From NCBI RefSeq assembly GCF_001514495.1, contig NZ_BCNM01000003.1, positions 62,001 through 126,000 on the forward strand: DNA of 64,000 nt, in the 5' to 3' direction. The notes under the pieces are model-generated. The model was not told where the DNA came from and did not search any database. It saw only the letters and a program-made list of their open reading frames with translations. Position 1 is the first letter of the stretch; each line of letters begins with the position of its first letter. A program made the position numbers and the translations under genes. This document shows positions 16,419 to 27,600 of this stretch, piece by piece. The DNA is from Paenibacillus pabuli NBRC 13638. Its GTDB lineage: Bacteria > Bacillota > Bacilli > Paenibacillales > Paenibacillaceae.

Positions 16419-17507
16419 TCATAAGTCTGGGTTAACATCGGTGATCGTTTGAGCATTCGTGGATGCCCCGTCGTCTACCTCCTGCTTTCCCTGGACGACA
16501 TGCTCCTCCTGCTCCCTCATCTGCTCCAGCATCTCCGGTGTCAGAAGACAGCGGTATATCCGTCCATCGACATGAATGTTCTCGATTTTTCCCTGGCGGC
16601 ACTCGTCGGTCACCAATGTACAGCGCTCCGCGAAGCGGCAGCCTTCTGGCACATTCTTCAGATTCGGCGGTGCACCGGGAATGGCAGCCAGTTTATGCTC
16701 CTTCATGCCTTCTTCCGGCACAATGATGGAGCCCATCAGCTTGCGTGTGTACGGATGCAGCGGATTGAAAATCATCTGCTCTGCCGTCCCTCGTTCCACA
16801 ATCTCCCCCGCATACATCACCATAATCTCATCCGTGACATGGTACAGCAGCGGCAGCTCATGCGTGATGAATACCAGTGACTTGATCACCTTGCGCTTGA
16901 GCAAATCTTTCAACAGACGAATGACTGCCTTCTGGGAAGTGACGTCCAGAGCCGAGGTAGGTTCATCCGCAATCAGCACGTTCGGGTTCAAAATCGTCGA
17001 GATGGCAATAACGGTTCGCTGCTTCATGCCGCCGGACAATTCATTTGGATACATATCCAGCACATCCGGTGACAGATTCAGGGATTGGAAGCGCTCGGCA
17101 GCCATCTTCCGCACATCCGGACGCTTCATCTCCGGACAGTGCTCCTTCATAATGTCTTCAATGAACCGGATTATACGCAGCGTTGGGTTCAGTGCATTCA
17201 TGGCAGCCTGCGGAATATAGGCAATTTCCTTGCCCAGGACGCGGGAACGAAGCTGCTCTTTGTTCAGCTGCATAATATCCGTACCGTTGATCCGGATCGA
17301 ACCACTGCCATAATGAAGGGGCGGGAAATAAAAGCCCATCAGGCTGAGCGCCAGCGTCGATTTGCCACAGCCCGATTCACCTGCAATGCCCAACGTCTGC
17401 CCCTCTTTCAGTCCAAACTCCACCCCGTCGACGGCAAAAACATTTTCCTTAAGCCGGGTACGATAATAGGTTTTGAGACCGCTGACCTGAAGTATAGGTT
17501 GGTTCAT
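16419..17507 (-). CDS. Oligopeptide/oligosaccharide ABC ATPase (OppD/DppD-like)
   Basis: A 362-residue ATPase with GESGCGKSTLALSL, ELSGGMKQRTVIAI and [12 protein letters not shown], plus the C-terminal oligo_HPY region containing Cys residues (GCRFAERCTLVTDEC) that can hold an iron-sulfur cluster in this family. It pairs with the OppF-like ATPase. A four-base gap separates it from the permease gene upstream. The last 50 residues are low-complexity and Glu-rich. Confidence 0.92.
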   Translation of the reverse strand: MNQPILQVSGLKTYYRTRLKENVFAVDGVEFGLKEGQTLGIAGESGCGKSTLALSLMGFYFPPLHYGSGSIRINGTDIMQLNKEQLRSRVLGKEIAYIPQAAMNALNPTLRIIRFIEDIMKEHCPEMKRPDVRKMAAERFQSLNLSPDVLDMYPNELSGGMKQRTVIAISTILNPNVLIADEPTSALDVTSQKAVIRLLKDLLKRKVIKSLVFITHELPLLYHVTDEIMVMYAGEIVERGTAEQMIFNPLHPYTRKLMGSIIVPEEGMKEHKLAAIPGAPPNLKNVPEGCRFAERCTLVTDECRQGKIENIHVDGRIYRCLLTPEMLEQMREQEEHVVQGKQEVDDGASTNAQTITDVNPDL

Positions 17508-17511
17508 GGTC

Positions 17512-18348
17512 TTAGCTCCTTATTTTCGGATTGAAAATTTCGTCCATGCCCGTATTCATCAGATAAAGAGAGAAGGTAATGACAGCAATCGCCAGCGCCG
17601 CAGGAATGAATGCCCACCACGCCCCTGCCACTGGAGCCTCAAATACGAGTGCCCAGTTCATCAGAATGCCGAGCGAGATCGTATTATACGGACCCAGACC
17701 CAACATGGAGATGGAAGCTTCGGACAGGATACCCGATGCCGTCTGGAGTACAAAGGCCATCACCACATAAGACGCGATATATGGCAAAATCTCATGGATA
17801 ATGATACGCGGGGTACTGTGTCCCGATATCTTCGCAATATGCACATGATCCCGGCTGCGCAGGGATGTCGTCTGGGCTCGCACAGCCCGGGCGGTCCAGG
17901 GCCAGCTGGTTATGCCGATAATGATTGCCGTCACCAGAGAGCTGCGTGAATCAATGCTGACCGAGATCAAGATCAGAATGATGAACGATGGAATAACAAT
18001 AAAAATATTGGTGATGGCTGTCAGAACGTTATCCAGCATCCCCCCGATATAGCCAGACACCAGGCCCATAACGAGACCAATCACAGTTGCAAACACACCC
18101 GCAATCAGTCCCACACGTATGGACGTCTGGATGCCATACATCAATTCAAGGAAGATGTCCCTTCCAAAATTGTCCGATCCCAGCAGCAAGCCATCACCCG
18201 GCGGCTGGAATGCCATCGCAATCATCTCCAGGGGATCACTGCGATTGATAAGCGGATAGATCGTAACCAAGAGCAGCATGCCGACAAAAGTCACCGCACC
18301 GATCATGAATTTCGGAGACTTCACCAAAATAGAGAGTGAATGCTTCAT
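17512..18348 (-). CDS. ABC permease, DppC/OppC-like
   Basis: A 278-residue permease with about six hydrophobic helices. [20 protein letters not shown] opens the conserved domain and [14 protein letters not shown] is the loop that docks onto the ATPase. The start at 18348 has GGAGG nine bases upstream and leaves one base after the upstream stop, giving translational coupling. Confidence 0.92.
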   Translation of the reverse strand: MKHSLSILVKSPKFMIGAVTFVGMLLLVTIYPLINRSDPLEMIAMAFQPPGDGLLLGSDNFGRDIFLELMYGIQTSIRVGLIAGVFATVIGLVMGLVSGYIGGMLDNVLTAITNIFIVIPSFIILILISVSIDSRSSLVTAIIIGITSWPWTARAVRAQTTSLRSRDHVHIAKISGHSTPRIIIHEILPYIASYVVMAFVLQTASGILSEASISMLGLGPYNTISLGILMNWALVFEAPVAGAWWAFIPAALAIAVITFSLYLMNTGMDEIFNPKIRS

Positions 18349-18349
18349 A

Positions 18350-19360
18350 TCATTGTTCCTCCATTTGAGCGGCCTTGATGCGCGGATCGATGAAGCCATA
18401 GATGACATCAATCGTAAAATTGGCAAGCAATACAGCGATGGCAATCAACAGGGTGCATCCCGAAATCAATGGATAATCCAGCTGCCGTATGGCTGTGAAC
18501 AGCCATGTGCCGATGCCTGGATAACTGAATACAATCTCACAGATCAATGACCCGCCAACCATGGTGCCTATGGATAGCGCCAGTCCCGTAATTTGCGGCA
18601 GCATGGCATTGCGGAACACATAACGCGCAATTCGGCCGTCGCGAATACCCAGCAGTTTGCTGTATAACACATAGTCTGAATTCAGCTCATAGATAGACAT
18701 TTCCCGCATGCCGATGGCCTGACCGCCGATGGTCACCAGCACAATGGAGAGAAATGGCAACGTATGATGGCGAACCACGGACAGAATAAAATCGAAGCTT
18801 AGCTGCGGCACCATCTGGAAATCATATCCCCCGGACAAAGGGAACCATTTTAGTGATAACGCAAAGACATACAGCATAATAATAGCCAGAGTAAAAAAAG
18901 GGATGGAATTGATAAACAGCGCAACCGGGAACAGCACTTTATCAAAAACACCCTTCCGGTACGCTGCAATCGCACCGAGCAAATTGCCAATGATCCAGCC
19001 GACCAGGATGGCCGGAAGCTGAAGCCCCACCGTCCAAGGGACGGCGGAGGCCAGAATGTCTGTTACCTGCTTCGGGTACAATCCAAAAGATGTGCCCAGA
19101 TTGCCTGTGAACAGATTTTTCAAATAGATACCGAATTGGGTCCAGAGCGGCTGATCAATGCCGAATTCAACCGTAAACGTCTCATACACCCGCTTGATGG
19201 AATCCGAGTCCGTCATGCCTGTCGTCATTTTGGAAGCGATCATGCTCACCGGATTACCTTCAATCAGTCTTGGCAAAATAAAGTTCAGTCCGATGGCAAT
19301 GACCAGCGTCAAGCCGTACCAGAATACTTTCTTCGCCACATATCTGGAATAGGCATTCAT
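18350..19360 (-). CDS. ABC permease, DppB/OppB-like
   Basis: A 336-residue permease with a first helix near the N-terminus ([20 protein letters not shown]) and five more after residue 95. [13 protein letters not shown] is the ATPase-coupling loop. The ATG at 19360 is preferred because GGGGG lies 11 bases before it; an in-frame GTG at 19372 would overlap that ribosome site. It makes the channel with the DppC-like protein. Confidence 0.9.
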   Translation of the reverse strand: MNAYSRYVAKKVFWYGLTLVIAIGLNFILPRLIEGNPVSMIASKMTTGMTDSDSIKRVYETFTVEFGIDQPLWTQFGIYLKNLFTGNLGTSFGLYPKQVTDILASAVPWTVGLQLPAILVGWIIGNLLGAIAAYRKGVFDKVLFPVALFINSIPFFTLAIIMLYVFALSLKWFPLSGGYDFQMVPQLSFDFILSVVRHHTLPFLSIVLVTIGGQAIGMREMSIYELNSDYVLYSKLLGIRDGRIARYVFRNAMLPQITGLALSIGTMVGGSLICEIVFSYPGIGTWLFTAIRQLDYPLISGCTLLIAIAVLLANFTIDVIYGFIDPRIKAAQMEEQ

Positions 19361-19454
19361 AGGATCTAACACCCCCGAATTTAGCGGATAAGGGCCTTAT
19401 ATCTGAAATGGCGTGTAACTTCATCATGTCCTGCTTTTCACCATATGAGCTTCC

Positions 19455-21266
19455 TTAATTATGGATTTGATACAACGCCTTAATACCTGCTCCGTCCATG
19501 GAGATCTGCGGCGGGATGTTGGTGCCATCTCCTTCGGTCGGGAAGCCTTTCCAGACGGATTCGTTCACGGTGTCAAACACCCACGGTCTGTACATGAGCG
19601 GAATGGAAGGGATGTCTTTCAGCCAGATGGTATTCAGCTCGGTATAGAGTGCCTTCAGCTTCGCCTCGTCGGATACGGATGGAATCTCTTCGATAATGGC
19701 GTCTGCGCGGTCATTCTGGTAACGTCCCCAGTTCCAGAACGCCATCTCGCCCATTGGGGCAACCCCTTTGGAGTACATAATCGTCATTGCACGGTTCCAC
19801 GGTTGGCTTGGGCTGACCCCACCCGCAGGGGTGTTCATGATGATATCGAATTTGCCGGTCTGCAGATCATTCGTCCATACCGGGGATTCCGGGAATTTGG
19901 TACGAATCTCAATGCCTATCGCCTTGGCGCTCTGTGCTACGATCTCCAGGGCAGCGTTCCAATCAGACCAGCCGTAAGGACATTCAATCTCGAAAGGTCC
20001 AAGGCGTGTGCCGTTAAGGACACGGATACCGTCTTTGCCTTTGGTCGCTCCAATCTTGTCGAGCAAGGCGTTGGCTCCTTCAATATCCATTGTCCATTGC
20101 AACGACTTGATGGCATCCTGGTCAATATATTTGGACTCGGCGTCCGAGTTCAAGGTCAGGGATGGCTGCATTGGCGCAGAATATCCGCTCATCGCCAGCT
20201 CCGAGATTTTGTCATAGTTGATGCTCATGGCTATCGCACGGCGAACGTCAGCATTATCCAGTCCGGCTTTGGACAGATTGAAGAAAATGCTTGGCATGGA
20301 ACCGGGCAGATAATACGGCGCATCCTTCAGATACGTTTTGACGGCGGCCCCGCCTTCCCACATCTTCCACACCTGAGGGATAAACTGCTGGGAGACGTCC
20401 ACTTGCCCGCTCTTAAACGCCAGATCACCTGCGGCATTATCTTTGTAGATCACATGCGTGATGTACTTCGGAGCAGGCAGCTTGCCGAATAATTTCTGAC
20501 CCCAGTAGTTGTCGTCACGGGCAATCGTAATTTTCTGATCATTGTAAAAATGAAGCTTATACGCACCGGTACCCACCGGATTGTCATTAACCTCTTTACG
20601 AATCGCGGTCAGATCATTATTGTTCTTCTTCTCGATCTCTTCCCAGATATGCTTTGGCAGCATCGGGATCAGTTCAATGCTGTCCAGTACGGTCAGCTTG
20701 TTAGGGTTATCAGGGTTCAGCTTAATTTCCACGGCCTGCGCTCCATCCGCTTTCACTTCACTGATGTAGGTCCAGAAGCTGCTCCAGTTGATATCGTATT
20801 TTTTGCCCAGTCCATAGGTATATACAACATCATCTGCCGTAAATGCCGTGCCGTCGCTCCACTTCGCATCCGCGTTCAATTCGATGCGCAGTGTGGTTTC
20901 ATCCGTCCATTCATACGACTTGCCGAGCAGCGGCTCGAGCCCGCCGTCCAACTGGTTCACCATAAACAGTGTCTCGTATACCAGCTCCCTGGAGTTGCCG
21001 TAATTCACAGGAAATGCGGGATTGCCACTTAGCAGATTGAAGTTGGTTGGCGGCCCCCATTGCAGCCCATTAATATACAGCGTCTCATTACGAGGTGTTT
21101 CTTTGTTGGTCTGTGGTGCAGGTTCGTTTTGCGTAGTTGTGGTGGGTGTATCCACCGTTCCTTGCGGCTCACTTACCGATGGCGGCTGAACACTTTGGCA
21201 TCCGGCAAACAATGTGACAGACATGAACAGAGCGACGAGCGGTATGGCAGACCTCTTGAATCGCAT
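19455..21266 (-). CDS. Solute-binding lipoprotein, SBP_bac_5 family
   Basis: A 603-residue extracellular binding protein with a lipoprotein signal ending LFAGC (Cys23), a Thr/Pro/Gln linker and the large family 5 fold (LVYETLFMVNQLDGGLEPLL, KWSDGTAFTADDVVYT, NPVGTGAYKL). Family 5 members bind oligopeptides, nickel, heme or oligosaccharides. Some in polysaccharide-degrading bacteria bind cello-, xylo- or mannooligosaccharides, which would suit the flanking glycosidase loci, but the ligand is not visible. GGAGGGG precedes the start six bases upstream. First gene of the operon, with a cre-like box in front. Confidence 0.9.
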   Translation of the reverse strand: MRFKRSAIPLVALFMSVTLFAGCQSVQPPSVSEPQGTVDTPTTTTQNEPAPQTNKETPRNETLYINGLQWGPPTNFNLLSGNPAFPVNYGNSRELVYETLFMVNQLDGGLEPLLGKSYEWTDETTLRIELNADAKWSDGTAFTADDVVYTYGLGKKYDINWSSFWTYISEVKADGAQAVEIKLNPDNPNKLTVLDSIELIPMLPKHIWEEIEKKNNNDLTAIRKEVNDNPVGTGAYKLHFYNDQKITIARDDNYWGQKLFGKLPAPKYITHVIYKDNAAGDLAFKSGQVDVSQQFIPQVWKMWEGGAAVKTYLKDAPYYLPGSMPSIFFNLSKAGLDNADVRRAIAMSINYDKISELAMSGYSAPMQPSLTLNSDAESKYIDQDAIKSLQWTMDIEGANALLDKIGATKGKDGIRVLNGTRLGPFEIECPYGWSDWNAALEIVAQSAKAIGIEIRTKFPESPVWTNDLQTGKFDIIMNTPAGGVSPSQPWNRAMTIMYSKGVAPMGEMAFWNWGRYQNDRADAIIEEIPSVSDEAKLKALYTELNTIWLKDIPSIPLMYRPWVFDTVNESVWKGFPTEGDGTNIPPQISMDGAGIKALYQIHN

Positions 21267-21302
21267 TCTGAACCCCTCCATGATTTCATTTATCGGCGTT
21301 AT

Positions 21303-21316
21303 TGGAAGCGCTTACT
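21303..21316 (-). promoter_or_regulatory. cre-like box upstream of the SBP_bac_5 operon
   Basis: On the minus strand AGTAAGCGCTTCCA differs from the usual TGTAAGCGCTTNCA form at one position. It lies 37 bases from the start codon, so binding there would block transcription. Confidence 0.5.
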
Positions 21317-21396
21317 TAATTTTATTCTATGACTTATCTCACACGAAACATTCCATCTCTTTTCTCAATGCTGAGACATTATTTAGGGGGACATCC

Positions 21397-21433
21397 CAAA
21401 TAACCAGCACCGCGGGGGGCAGCTGGTTATTTG
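21397..21433 (-). terminator. Hairpin after the fructan operon
   Basis: CAAATAACCAGC and GCTGGTTATTTG form a perfect 12-bp stem with a 13-base loop. There is no T tract on either side, so termination may be weak. It lies 132 bases past the last gene of the fructan locus; the intervening 130 bases show no convincing gene. Confidence 0.6.
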
Positions 21434-21564
21434 CTGAATTATGATTTACTCCACAGAAGATCAAGAACGGTTTACTTGACGAATCCATTACGAATGGCAA
21501 AGACGACCGCCTAGACTTTGAAATATCTCGTCGACCAATTTATCGGTCTATACCACCGGGAATC

Positions 21565-22989
21565 CTATTCTCTGATTGTGATTTTTACACTGTTGAATTG
21601 GGCACTACCTTGGCTAACGAACAAGCCAAGCTTCCCTCGATGAATATCATACATTCTGGCGCTCATTGCAATTTGATCATCTACATACATTTCGCAGATC
21701 GTTCCGTCAATAAACACTTTGATTTCATATGGATGATTGGGAACAAGCTGAACGGGACGTTCCAGTTCAACCTCATAAGGGAACGTTTTCCCGCCCTCTT
21801 CCGACTGCATTATCGCCCCCCGGAAGGTAATACGGTTTCGTTGCGGTTCCAATGTGAGATAATAGGCTGCATCCAAAGTGTCTTCTGTTCGTAACATGAA
21901 CCCAACACCTTGCGTTTCCCCGGAAAAAGAGACGTGTGCAGATATCTTGCATTGATCAGGCAAATCCTCCTGGCTCGTGCAGCCGGCAAACCCATACGGA
22001 GACTCGCAGGAAAGCGAGCTATCCAAATGGATCCAATCTCCTGCAATTCCATTGAGATGTATAGGAAACCCATCCGTAAATGCGGCATCGACCGTTTCAG
22101 GTACCTTTACGCTGAGGTTGCCATCGGGACGCTGAACGATTTCATGCACGATCAGATTCCCGCCCCAGTCCCAAGTATCGTAATCCTTGCCAAGGGATTT
22201 CGGCGGATTCCAGCCGAATAAATCGTCATTTTTCGTTGGATTCCAACCGAACAGGTAGCGTTTCTGCCCGTCATCCACGGATTTGGCCGCATAGAAAGCC
22301 CGTCCGTCGAAAGTATCCTCCTTTGGGGTAATCCAGGGGCCATCCAGGGAACGGCTCATCCGGTAAAAGGTCGCAAATCGCCCGGTATAAGAGGAGTAGA
22401 TCAAATACCACCACTCCCCGATCCGAAACAAATCGGGGCATTCGTGAGCCCCTACGTGCAGATTCGGCGCGTACAGGGGCTCGCGGTACTCCCAAGCTTG
22501 AAGATCTTTGGATGACAGCAGTGCGGTACATCCTTTTCGATTGGTTGGCCCTTTCGCCATCGCTGCGAGCAGCATCCAGTATTGACCTTCCTCCTCATTC
22601 CAGAATACGAAGGGGTCACGCCAATCAGACAGTTCATAGATGCGGTCATCAGCCGCAAAGGTATCCTCAGGGATCGCTTCCCAAGTCTTGAAGTCTCTGC
22701 TGATCGCATGACATACCAGCTGCTTGCCTTCAGGAAATATGCAGTAGAACATATGGTAGATACCGTCCACTTTCAGTATATGACCGGTGCCGCCTTCGAT
22801 CTTGCAAGCTCCTTCTTCCCGATAATTCACGAAATCTTTCGTTCCGACAAGATGCCAGCCGTGGTCAAGGCCCTCACGATAGTTATCCCTCCATCCGTGA
22901 AGATAAAATAACTTAAACTCCCCGTCTTCATAATATGGAATAACGTCTCCGACCCAGGCGTTATCCGGCCGGTAGAAAAACTCCCTCAT
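21565..22989 (-). CDS. Divergent GH32-type fructan hydrolase
   Basis: A 474-residue protein of the GH32/GH-J clan: a five-bladed propeller (1 to about 300) and a C-terminal beta-sandwich (about 320-474). Candidate catalytic residues are Asp15 in NAWVGDVIPYY (nucleophile), Asp125 in WRDPFVF (transition-state stabiliser) and Glu183 in HECPD (acid/base), all placed as in GH32. The N-terminal motif differs from the usual WMNDPNG, so substrate use may differ from simple levanase. No signal peptide, so cytoplasmic. Its ATG overlaps the GH172 stop (ATGA), implying coupled synthesis and joint action. Confidence 0.8.
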   Translation of the reverse strand: MREFFYRPDNAWVGDVIPYYEDGEFKLFYLHGWRDNYREGLDHGWHLVGTKDFVNYREEGACKIEGGTGHILKVDGIYHMFYCIFPEGKQLVCHAISRDFKTWEAIPEDTFAADDRIYELSDWRDPFVFWNEEEGQYWMLLAAMAKGPTNRKGCTALLSSKDLQAWEYREPLYAPNLHVGAHECPDLFRIGEWWYLIYSSYTGRFATFYRMSRSLDGPWITPKEDTFDGRAFYAAKSVDDGQKRYLFGWNPTKNDDLFGWNPPKSLGKDYDTWDWGGNLIVHEIVQRPDGNLSVKVPETVDAAFTDGFPIHLNGIAGDWIHLDSSLSCESPYGFAGCTSQEDLPDQCKISAHVSFSGETQGVGFMLRTEDTLDAAYYLTLEPQRNRITFRGAIMQSEEGGKTFPYEVELERPVQLVPNHPYEIKVFIDGTICEMYVDDQIAMSARMYDIHRGKLGLFVSQGSAQFNSVKITIRE

Positions 22990-24650
22990 CCTTCATCCCT
23001 CCTAATGGTTAAATTAGCTAAGCGCTCATTCACCGGAACAGGCATGTACGCATCGCTTGTGCCTCGTTCCTGATACCAATAAACAGTGGCGGCATACAAA
23101 CATTGATTATTTGGGCCCCATTGATTCCCTTTATATTTCTCAATAAATCCTTCGAAGGAGTCCATGAAGGGAACGTTGTCACAAATATGAAATCGGTTAA
23201 CCGAGGTATGTCCGTTTGCATCCAACTCGATAAACGGCTGACTGGCGAAAGCACTGTCAAACATCGGGAAAGGCGGCTCGGCCGCCCAGGCATAGCCAAT
23301 ATAGTCCTCGCTACCCGTTCCGAACGTGGACGGAAAGGGTTCGCCATCCACGAAAAATTTCTCGTCTCCTTCTCCCCACCACCAATCAATCGTTTTTCGA
23401 TCCCATCGCCCGTACCACCATGTTTCAGCTTCCTCATCTGGTTTCTCCCAGGTATTGTACACATGTAGATGAACGCCGCAGTACCTACCCCGGCCTTTCG
23501 TCAGCAGCAGTGGCCAATCCGGCCAGCGATCCCCGCCTTCCATGAAGCGGCCCATATCCAGATCCAGATAATCATCCCGGTGCCATTTTGCATGAAAACG
23601 TAGGAGATCGTCCGTATGAGATGTCGTTAAGGGAGTATACCGGATATCAGCCGCTATCTCGCACGGTTCGACTCCATCATTTTCAATTTCGATCCTGGCG
23701 CCTTCCGAGAACGGCATGTACCAATAACTGTACATTTCATGTTCATTCATGCCCAGAGGCAGGGCTCGGTACGGCTTGATCCCGGGTGCGCTTCCAAAAA
23801 AATCACCCAGTGGAGCCCATACGGAAGGAGCTTCTTCATTGTCCCATCTCATCGAGATGACCAACTGCCTGGTCAAGATCCGCTGCTGTTCCTCGCTCTT
23901 TCGTCCAAGGTCTGTCCTAATCCGGATCATGGAAATAGCGCCAGCCCCCTTTTTATCCAAAAGCACCGCTTTGCCGCCTGCCGGTACGGATACCGTAACG
24001 CTCTCGGCGGAGGACCCTTCCTTTTTCATAAAAGAGTACGTTCCCCTTTGCTGTAAAAACCGGTCTGCTTCGGCCAGTGCTATGGCACTCTCTTTGTCGA
24101 TACTGCCGTCAAATGAGGGCAGTTGGACTTCGGAAGGGAACGAGGTATAGGTTATGTGATAATAGGCTCCCCAACCTTTATCCAGCAACACCTTGCAATG
24201 TTTTTGGAAGGGGATTGGGATGAAGCAGTTTCTTCCGCGGGACAAAATAGGAGACAGATTCGGAAAATTGGATGGCGGCCCTTCCTGATTGAATTTTTCG
24301 AAATAATCCCGGAAGGGCTGATCGATCACGGGGGTATCGGCGTGATCAATATAAATCCGGATATGCCCGTCCTCAGGAAGTGCAGACCAGAATCTCCAGA
24401 TCACGCCGGGACCGTCAAGCTCCATGGCGACGATGCTTTCTCCTTCCTTACGAATGAAGCCTCCTCCATCATCATTGGCTCCCCAATTCTCGTATAAGCC
24501 CGTCTCGGCATTATAAATAGAGTTTCGGTCAAAACTTGAGAAGCACCCCGATTTTTCTCCAGCCTGCGGCGGTACCGCTAGCGATTCAAGATCATATAAT
24601 CGCTTCACAAGGTCTTGATAGGTATGGAACTGCTGCTCCGTTCGATTCAT
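22986..24650 (-). CDS. GH172 (DUF2961) enzyme, likely difructose anhydride hydrolase
   Basis: A 554-residue cytoplasmic protein of the DUF2961 family. The N-terminal FSSFDRNSIYNAETGLYENW, the GPGVIWRFWSA stretch and TGSEDYIGYAW are typical of the family, now GH172. The founding enzyme, from Bifidobacterium dentium, makes and hydrolyses difructose dianhydride I, giving inulobiose that a GH32 enzyme then cleaves; other members act on D-arabinofuranosides. Encoded between GH32 genes and overlapping one, it fits the fructose-dianhydride role. AAGAGGAGAG lies just before the start. Without a signal peptide it would act on imported disaccharide. Confidence 0.82.
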   Translation of the reverse strand: MNRTEQQFHTYQDLVKRLYDLESLAVPPQAGEKSGCFSSFDRNSIYNAETGLYENWGANDDGGGFIRKEGESIVAMELDGPGVIWRFWSALPEDGHIRIYIDHADTPVIDQPFRDYFEKFNQEGPPSNFPNLSPILSRGRNCFIPIPFQKHCKVLLDKGWGAYYHITYTSFPSEVQLPSFDGSIDKESAIALAEADRFLQQRGTYSFMKKEGSSAESVTVSVPAGGKAVLLDKKGAGAISMIRIRTDLGRKSEEQQRILTRQLVISMRWDNEEAPSVWAPLGDFFGSAPGIKPYRALPLGMNEHEMYSYWYMPFSEGARIEIENDGVEPCEIAADIRYTPLTTSHTDDLLRFHAKWHRDDYLDLDMGRFMEGGDRWPDWPLLLTKGRGRYCGVHLHVYNTWEKPDEEAETWWYGRWDRKTIDWWWGEGDEKFFVDGEPFPSTFGTGSEDYIGYAWAAEPPFPMFDSAFASQPFIELDANGHTSVNRFHICDNVPFMDSFEGFIEKYKGNQWGPNNQCLYAATVYWYQERGTSDAYMPVPVNERLANLTIRRDEG

Positions 24651-24687
24651 GTCGGGCTCTCCTCTTACCAGTTATTTGTTAATCCTT

Positions 24688-27600
24688 TCAAGTTGGATTC
24701 TGCACCTTAACCGGTACATTGAAATCATCAACGTTAATATGTCCAAAGCCGCCTGTGGATTCATCAACCACCTTAATGTAAAGCTCCTGGTCGATATACT
24801 CCGACGCATCCCAAATCTTCCGTTGATACTCCTCATAGTTGGTGGCGGTTTCTTTAAATAGTTCTTTGCCGTCCGATGCCCGGACCAGCGCAACATACAA
24901 CTTATCGATATCACGCCCGCCGCTGACCAGGAAGTTGATCTTGCCGTTCCCGCCAAGGACGAAATTCTGCGATTTCATTGTTCCCGTTAAGCTGTCTCCG
25001 CCAGCTTCCTCGTTGAAGCCCCACAAATGATAGCCACCTGGAATTTTATGCGAAGGATTGAAGTAGATCGTGTCCCAGAAGAACTTGGCATCGGTCACAT
25101 GGACATCCTGGAAGGCGTCTCCTTCAGTAATCCAACCTGTTAAGTCTCCTGTAGCAAAATCATGGTTAGGCAGATCTTTAATATCGGTATACACCGAATT
25201 GTCCCAGTTGTCAGGCACATCGACCGAAGCAGCCGGTTCACCCGTCAAGGCATTCATATTCCATACTTCCATCGACTTGACTGTAATATCGTTGTCGGCC
25301 CAAACCTGCAAGCCCAAGGAGTCGTACCGGCCTACATAGACGCGTGTTGTCAGCTTTTTCTTATAATTAGCAAAAGCTTCAACAACCGAACGGTCAAGGA
25401 AAATATGCAGTTTCAGGTTCTCTCCGTCCAGATCCACGGATCCGCCTTGAATCCCGTCCACGCGCACATCCGGATCAATGCTGCTTTTAGTCCGGTCAAC
25501 ATTGAAGGTCCCGTTCGTCTTGTCATAGTAAATCAGCGTTTCCTCCTGGCCGTTATCGGAGCGCCGCACTTTGAGACCGAATTTCTGGGCTTCGCCCGGA
25601 TCAATTTCCATCACAATCTCCAGCATGTCGCCTTTGACATTGTGGATCAATTGATTGGCGGCAGCCAAATTTTTGTCGGAGAAATCAACCACCTTATCTC
25701 CACGGAGACTCTGCAATTCCTCAATGGGCTCAATGCGCAATTCATCATGTTCATCCAAGCTCAGGGAAACCGGCAGTGCCAGATTATGAGCCCATCCAGC
25801 CTGATATTCAGCCTGCGGCGTTCTTACATTTTGCACCATGGAGTATACGACCGTTCTTCCGTCTGGTGTAACCATCCCGCTCTCTGCGGTCAAATAACCA
25901 TCCCCCACATCCATTTTGGAGGGAGCGTCCTGATCAGGTATAAACTTGAAGTTATCTCTATCCCAGGTTCCAATCCAATAAAAGACTTCAACATCTCTTT
26001 GCACATCGTCAGCTGGAGGAACCTGCTCCGGCTTCTCATGGGGATTAATCATGAAAATGTATTTTTGTTTTCCTGCACTATCCTCACCTAGCGGCAATAA
26101 TACCGGCAGTTCCCATACCGTACCGAGCTCCGGATAAATATTTCTGTCACTAACATACAAAGGAACCTTATACTCCCAGTTGTGCATATCGTCAGACACG
26201 TACACCAAAGCTGTACCACTGCTGAAGTCTTGAAGACCGGATGTCACCAGCTGATACCACTTGTCGGTCTCTTGGTCATACCATACAAAAGGGTCGCGAA
26301 ACTCATTATGGATGCCATTGCCGTTCTGCTCCGTTACCGGCTCAGGATATTTCACCCATTGCTCCAAATTTGGGTCCGACAGATCAGCTGGAGTCGCCAG
26401 GCCCGTTCTTTGATTTGGTGACAAAGAGTCATTGCCAGCGGTATAGAACAGAACAGGATTGCCGTCACGGTCGTACGCTGCGCTACCTGACCATACACCG
26501 TCCGGATCAAGAGTTCCCGCTTCTGGTGCAAGTGCAGGCCTCACATTTTCCCAATGCACCATATCGTCACTAACCCAATGTCCCCAATGGATTTGATGCC
26601 AGAATGGACCTTGCGGGTTATGCTGATAAAATAAATGATACTTACCGTTATAATAAATCGGTGCATGCGCTTCATTCATCCAGTTTTGCGGAGGCATTGC
26701 ATGGTACTGCGGACGGTGCTGATCACCGTCAAACACACTAGGATCCTCGTCAATGTCACCATTTGGAATTTCCGGAACCGCCCCGCCGTGAAGCGCCTTC
26801 ACATCCTCATACTCAGCAAGGATCTCTTGACCTGTGAGCGCTTTGTTCTGCAGTTTCACTTCATCGATAAGTCCGCTGAACATATTGTAGGAGAACAATC
26901 CCGCAAACTCTGCAGATCTATTGTTTTTTCCGATAATCAGCTTTTCTTTAGAAGGTGAAATCGGAACGTTGACAGGGGTTGCTTGAGAAGCTACTTCCTG
27001 ACCATTTAGATATAATTTAATGATTCCGTCCTTTTTGTCGAACGTAGCTGCTACGTAATTCCATTTGTATTTTTCGAGTGGATGGTCTTTGACCCATACC
27101 TGAATCCACTGTCCGCCAATTCCGACCTGCATGGACCATGTGCCGTGCCGGTACATATCCAAAGCGAACCCTTCCGTCTTATCCTGATCAGACTGGTTCA
27201 CGATAGCAGACAGCTTGTTTCCGTCTCCCCATTCGTAGCTGCGCGGAGCGACCCAAGCTTCAAGCGTTAACGCGTCACTTACTGGAACGGCATCCTTTGC
27301 GTTGACCTCGATATCATTTGAGTATCCATCGAATAGCAAGGCGCCACCTTTTACTCCGCGCGGAGTCCATCTTGGATCTTTGGAGTCCATATACCTGGCA
27401 TTATTAAACACGTAGTTTACAGCATGCTCAAGATTGCTTACTTGCTCAAGCGCCTTTTTTCCTGCGTCTTCATCAAGATTCATGTAGAAAATGGTTCCCT
27501 TACTATTCGCTTGAAAAGCATCAACGGAGATACGTGCTTGATTGGATTGATCGATAACTTTGACGTAAAGTCTCTTATTGTAGTGTTCCTGCATTTTCCA

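Noticed and set aside
19461..20492. Plus-strand open frame of 343 codons
   Set aside because: Antisense to the SBP_bac_5 lipoprotein gene; composition is that of a complementary-strand shadow.
21434..21564. Short minus-strand open frame after the divergent GH32 gene
   Set aside because: About 50 codons with no ribosome site and running through the hairpin at 21397-21433; no family resemblance.
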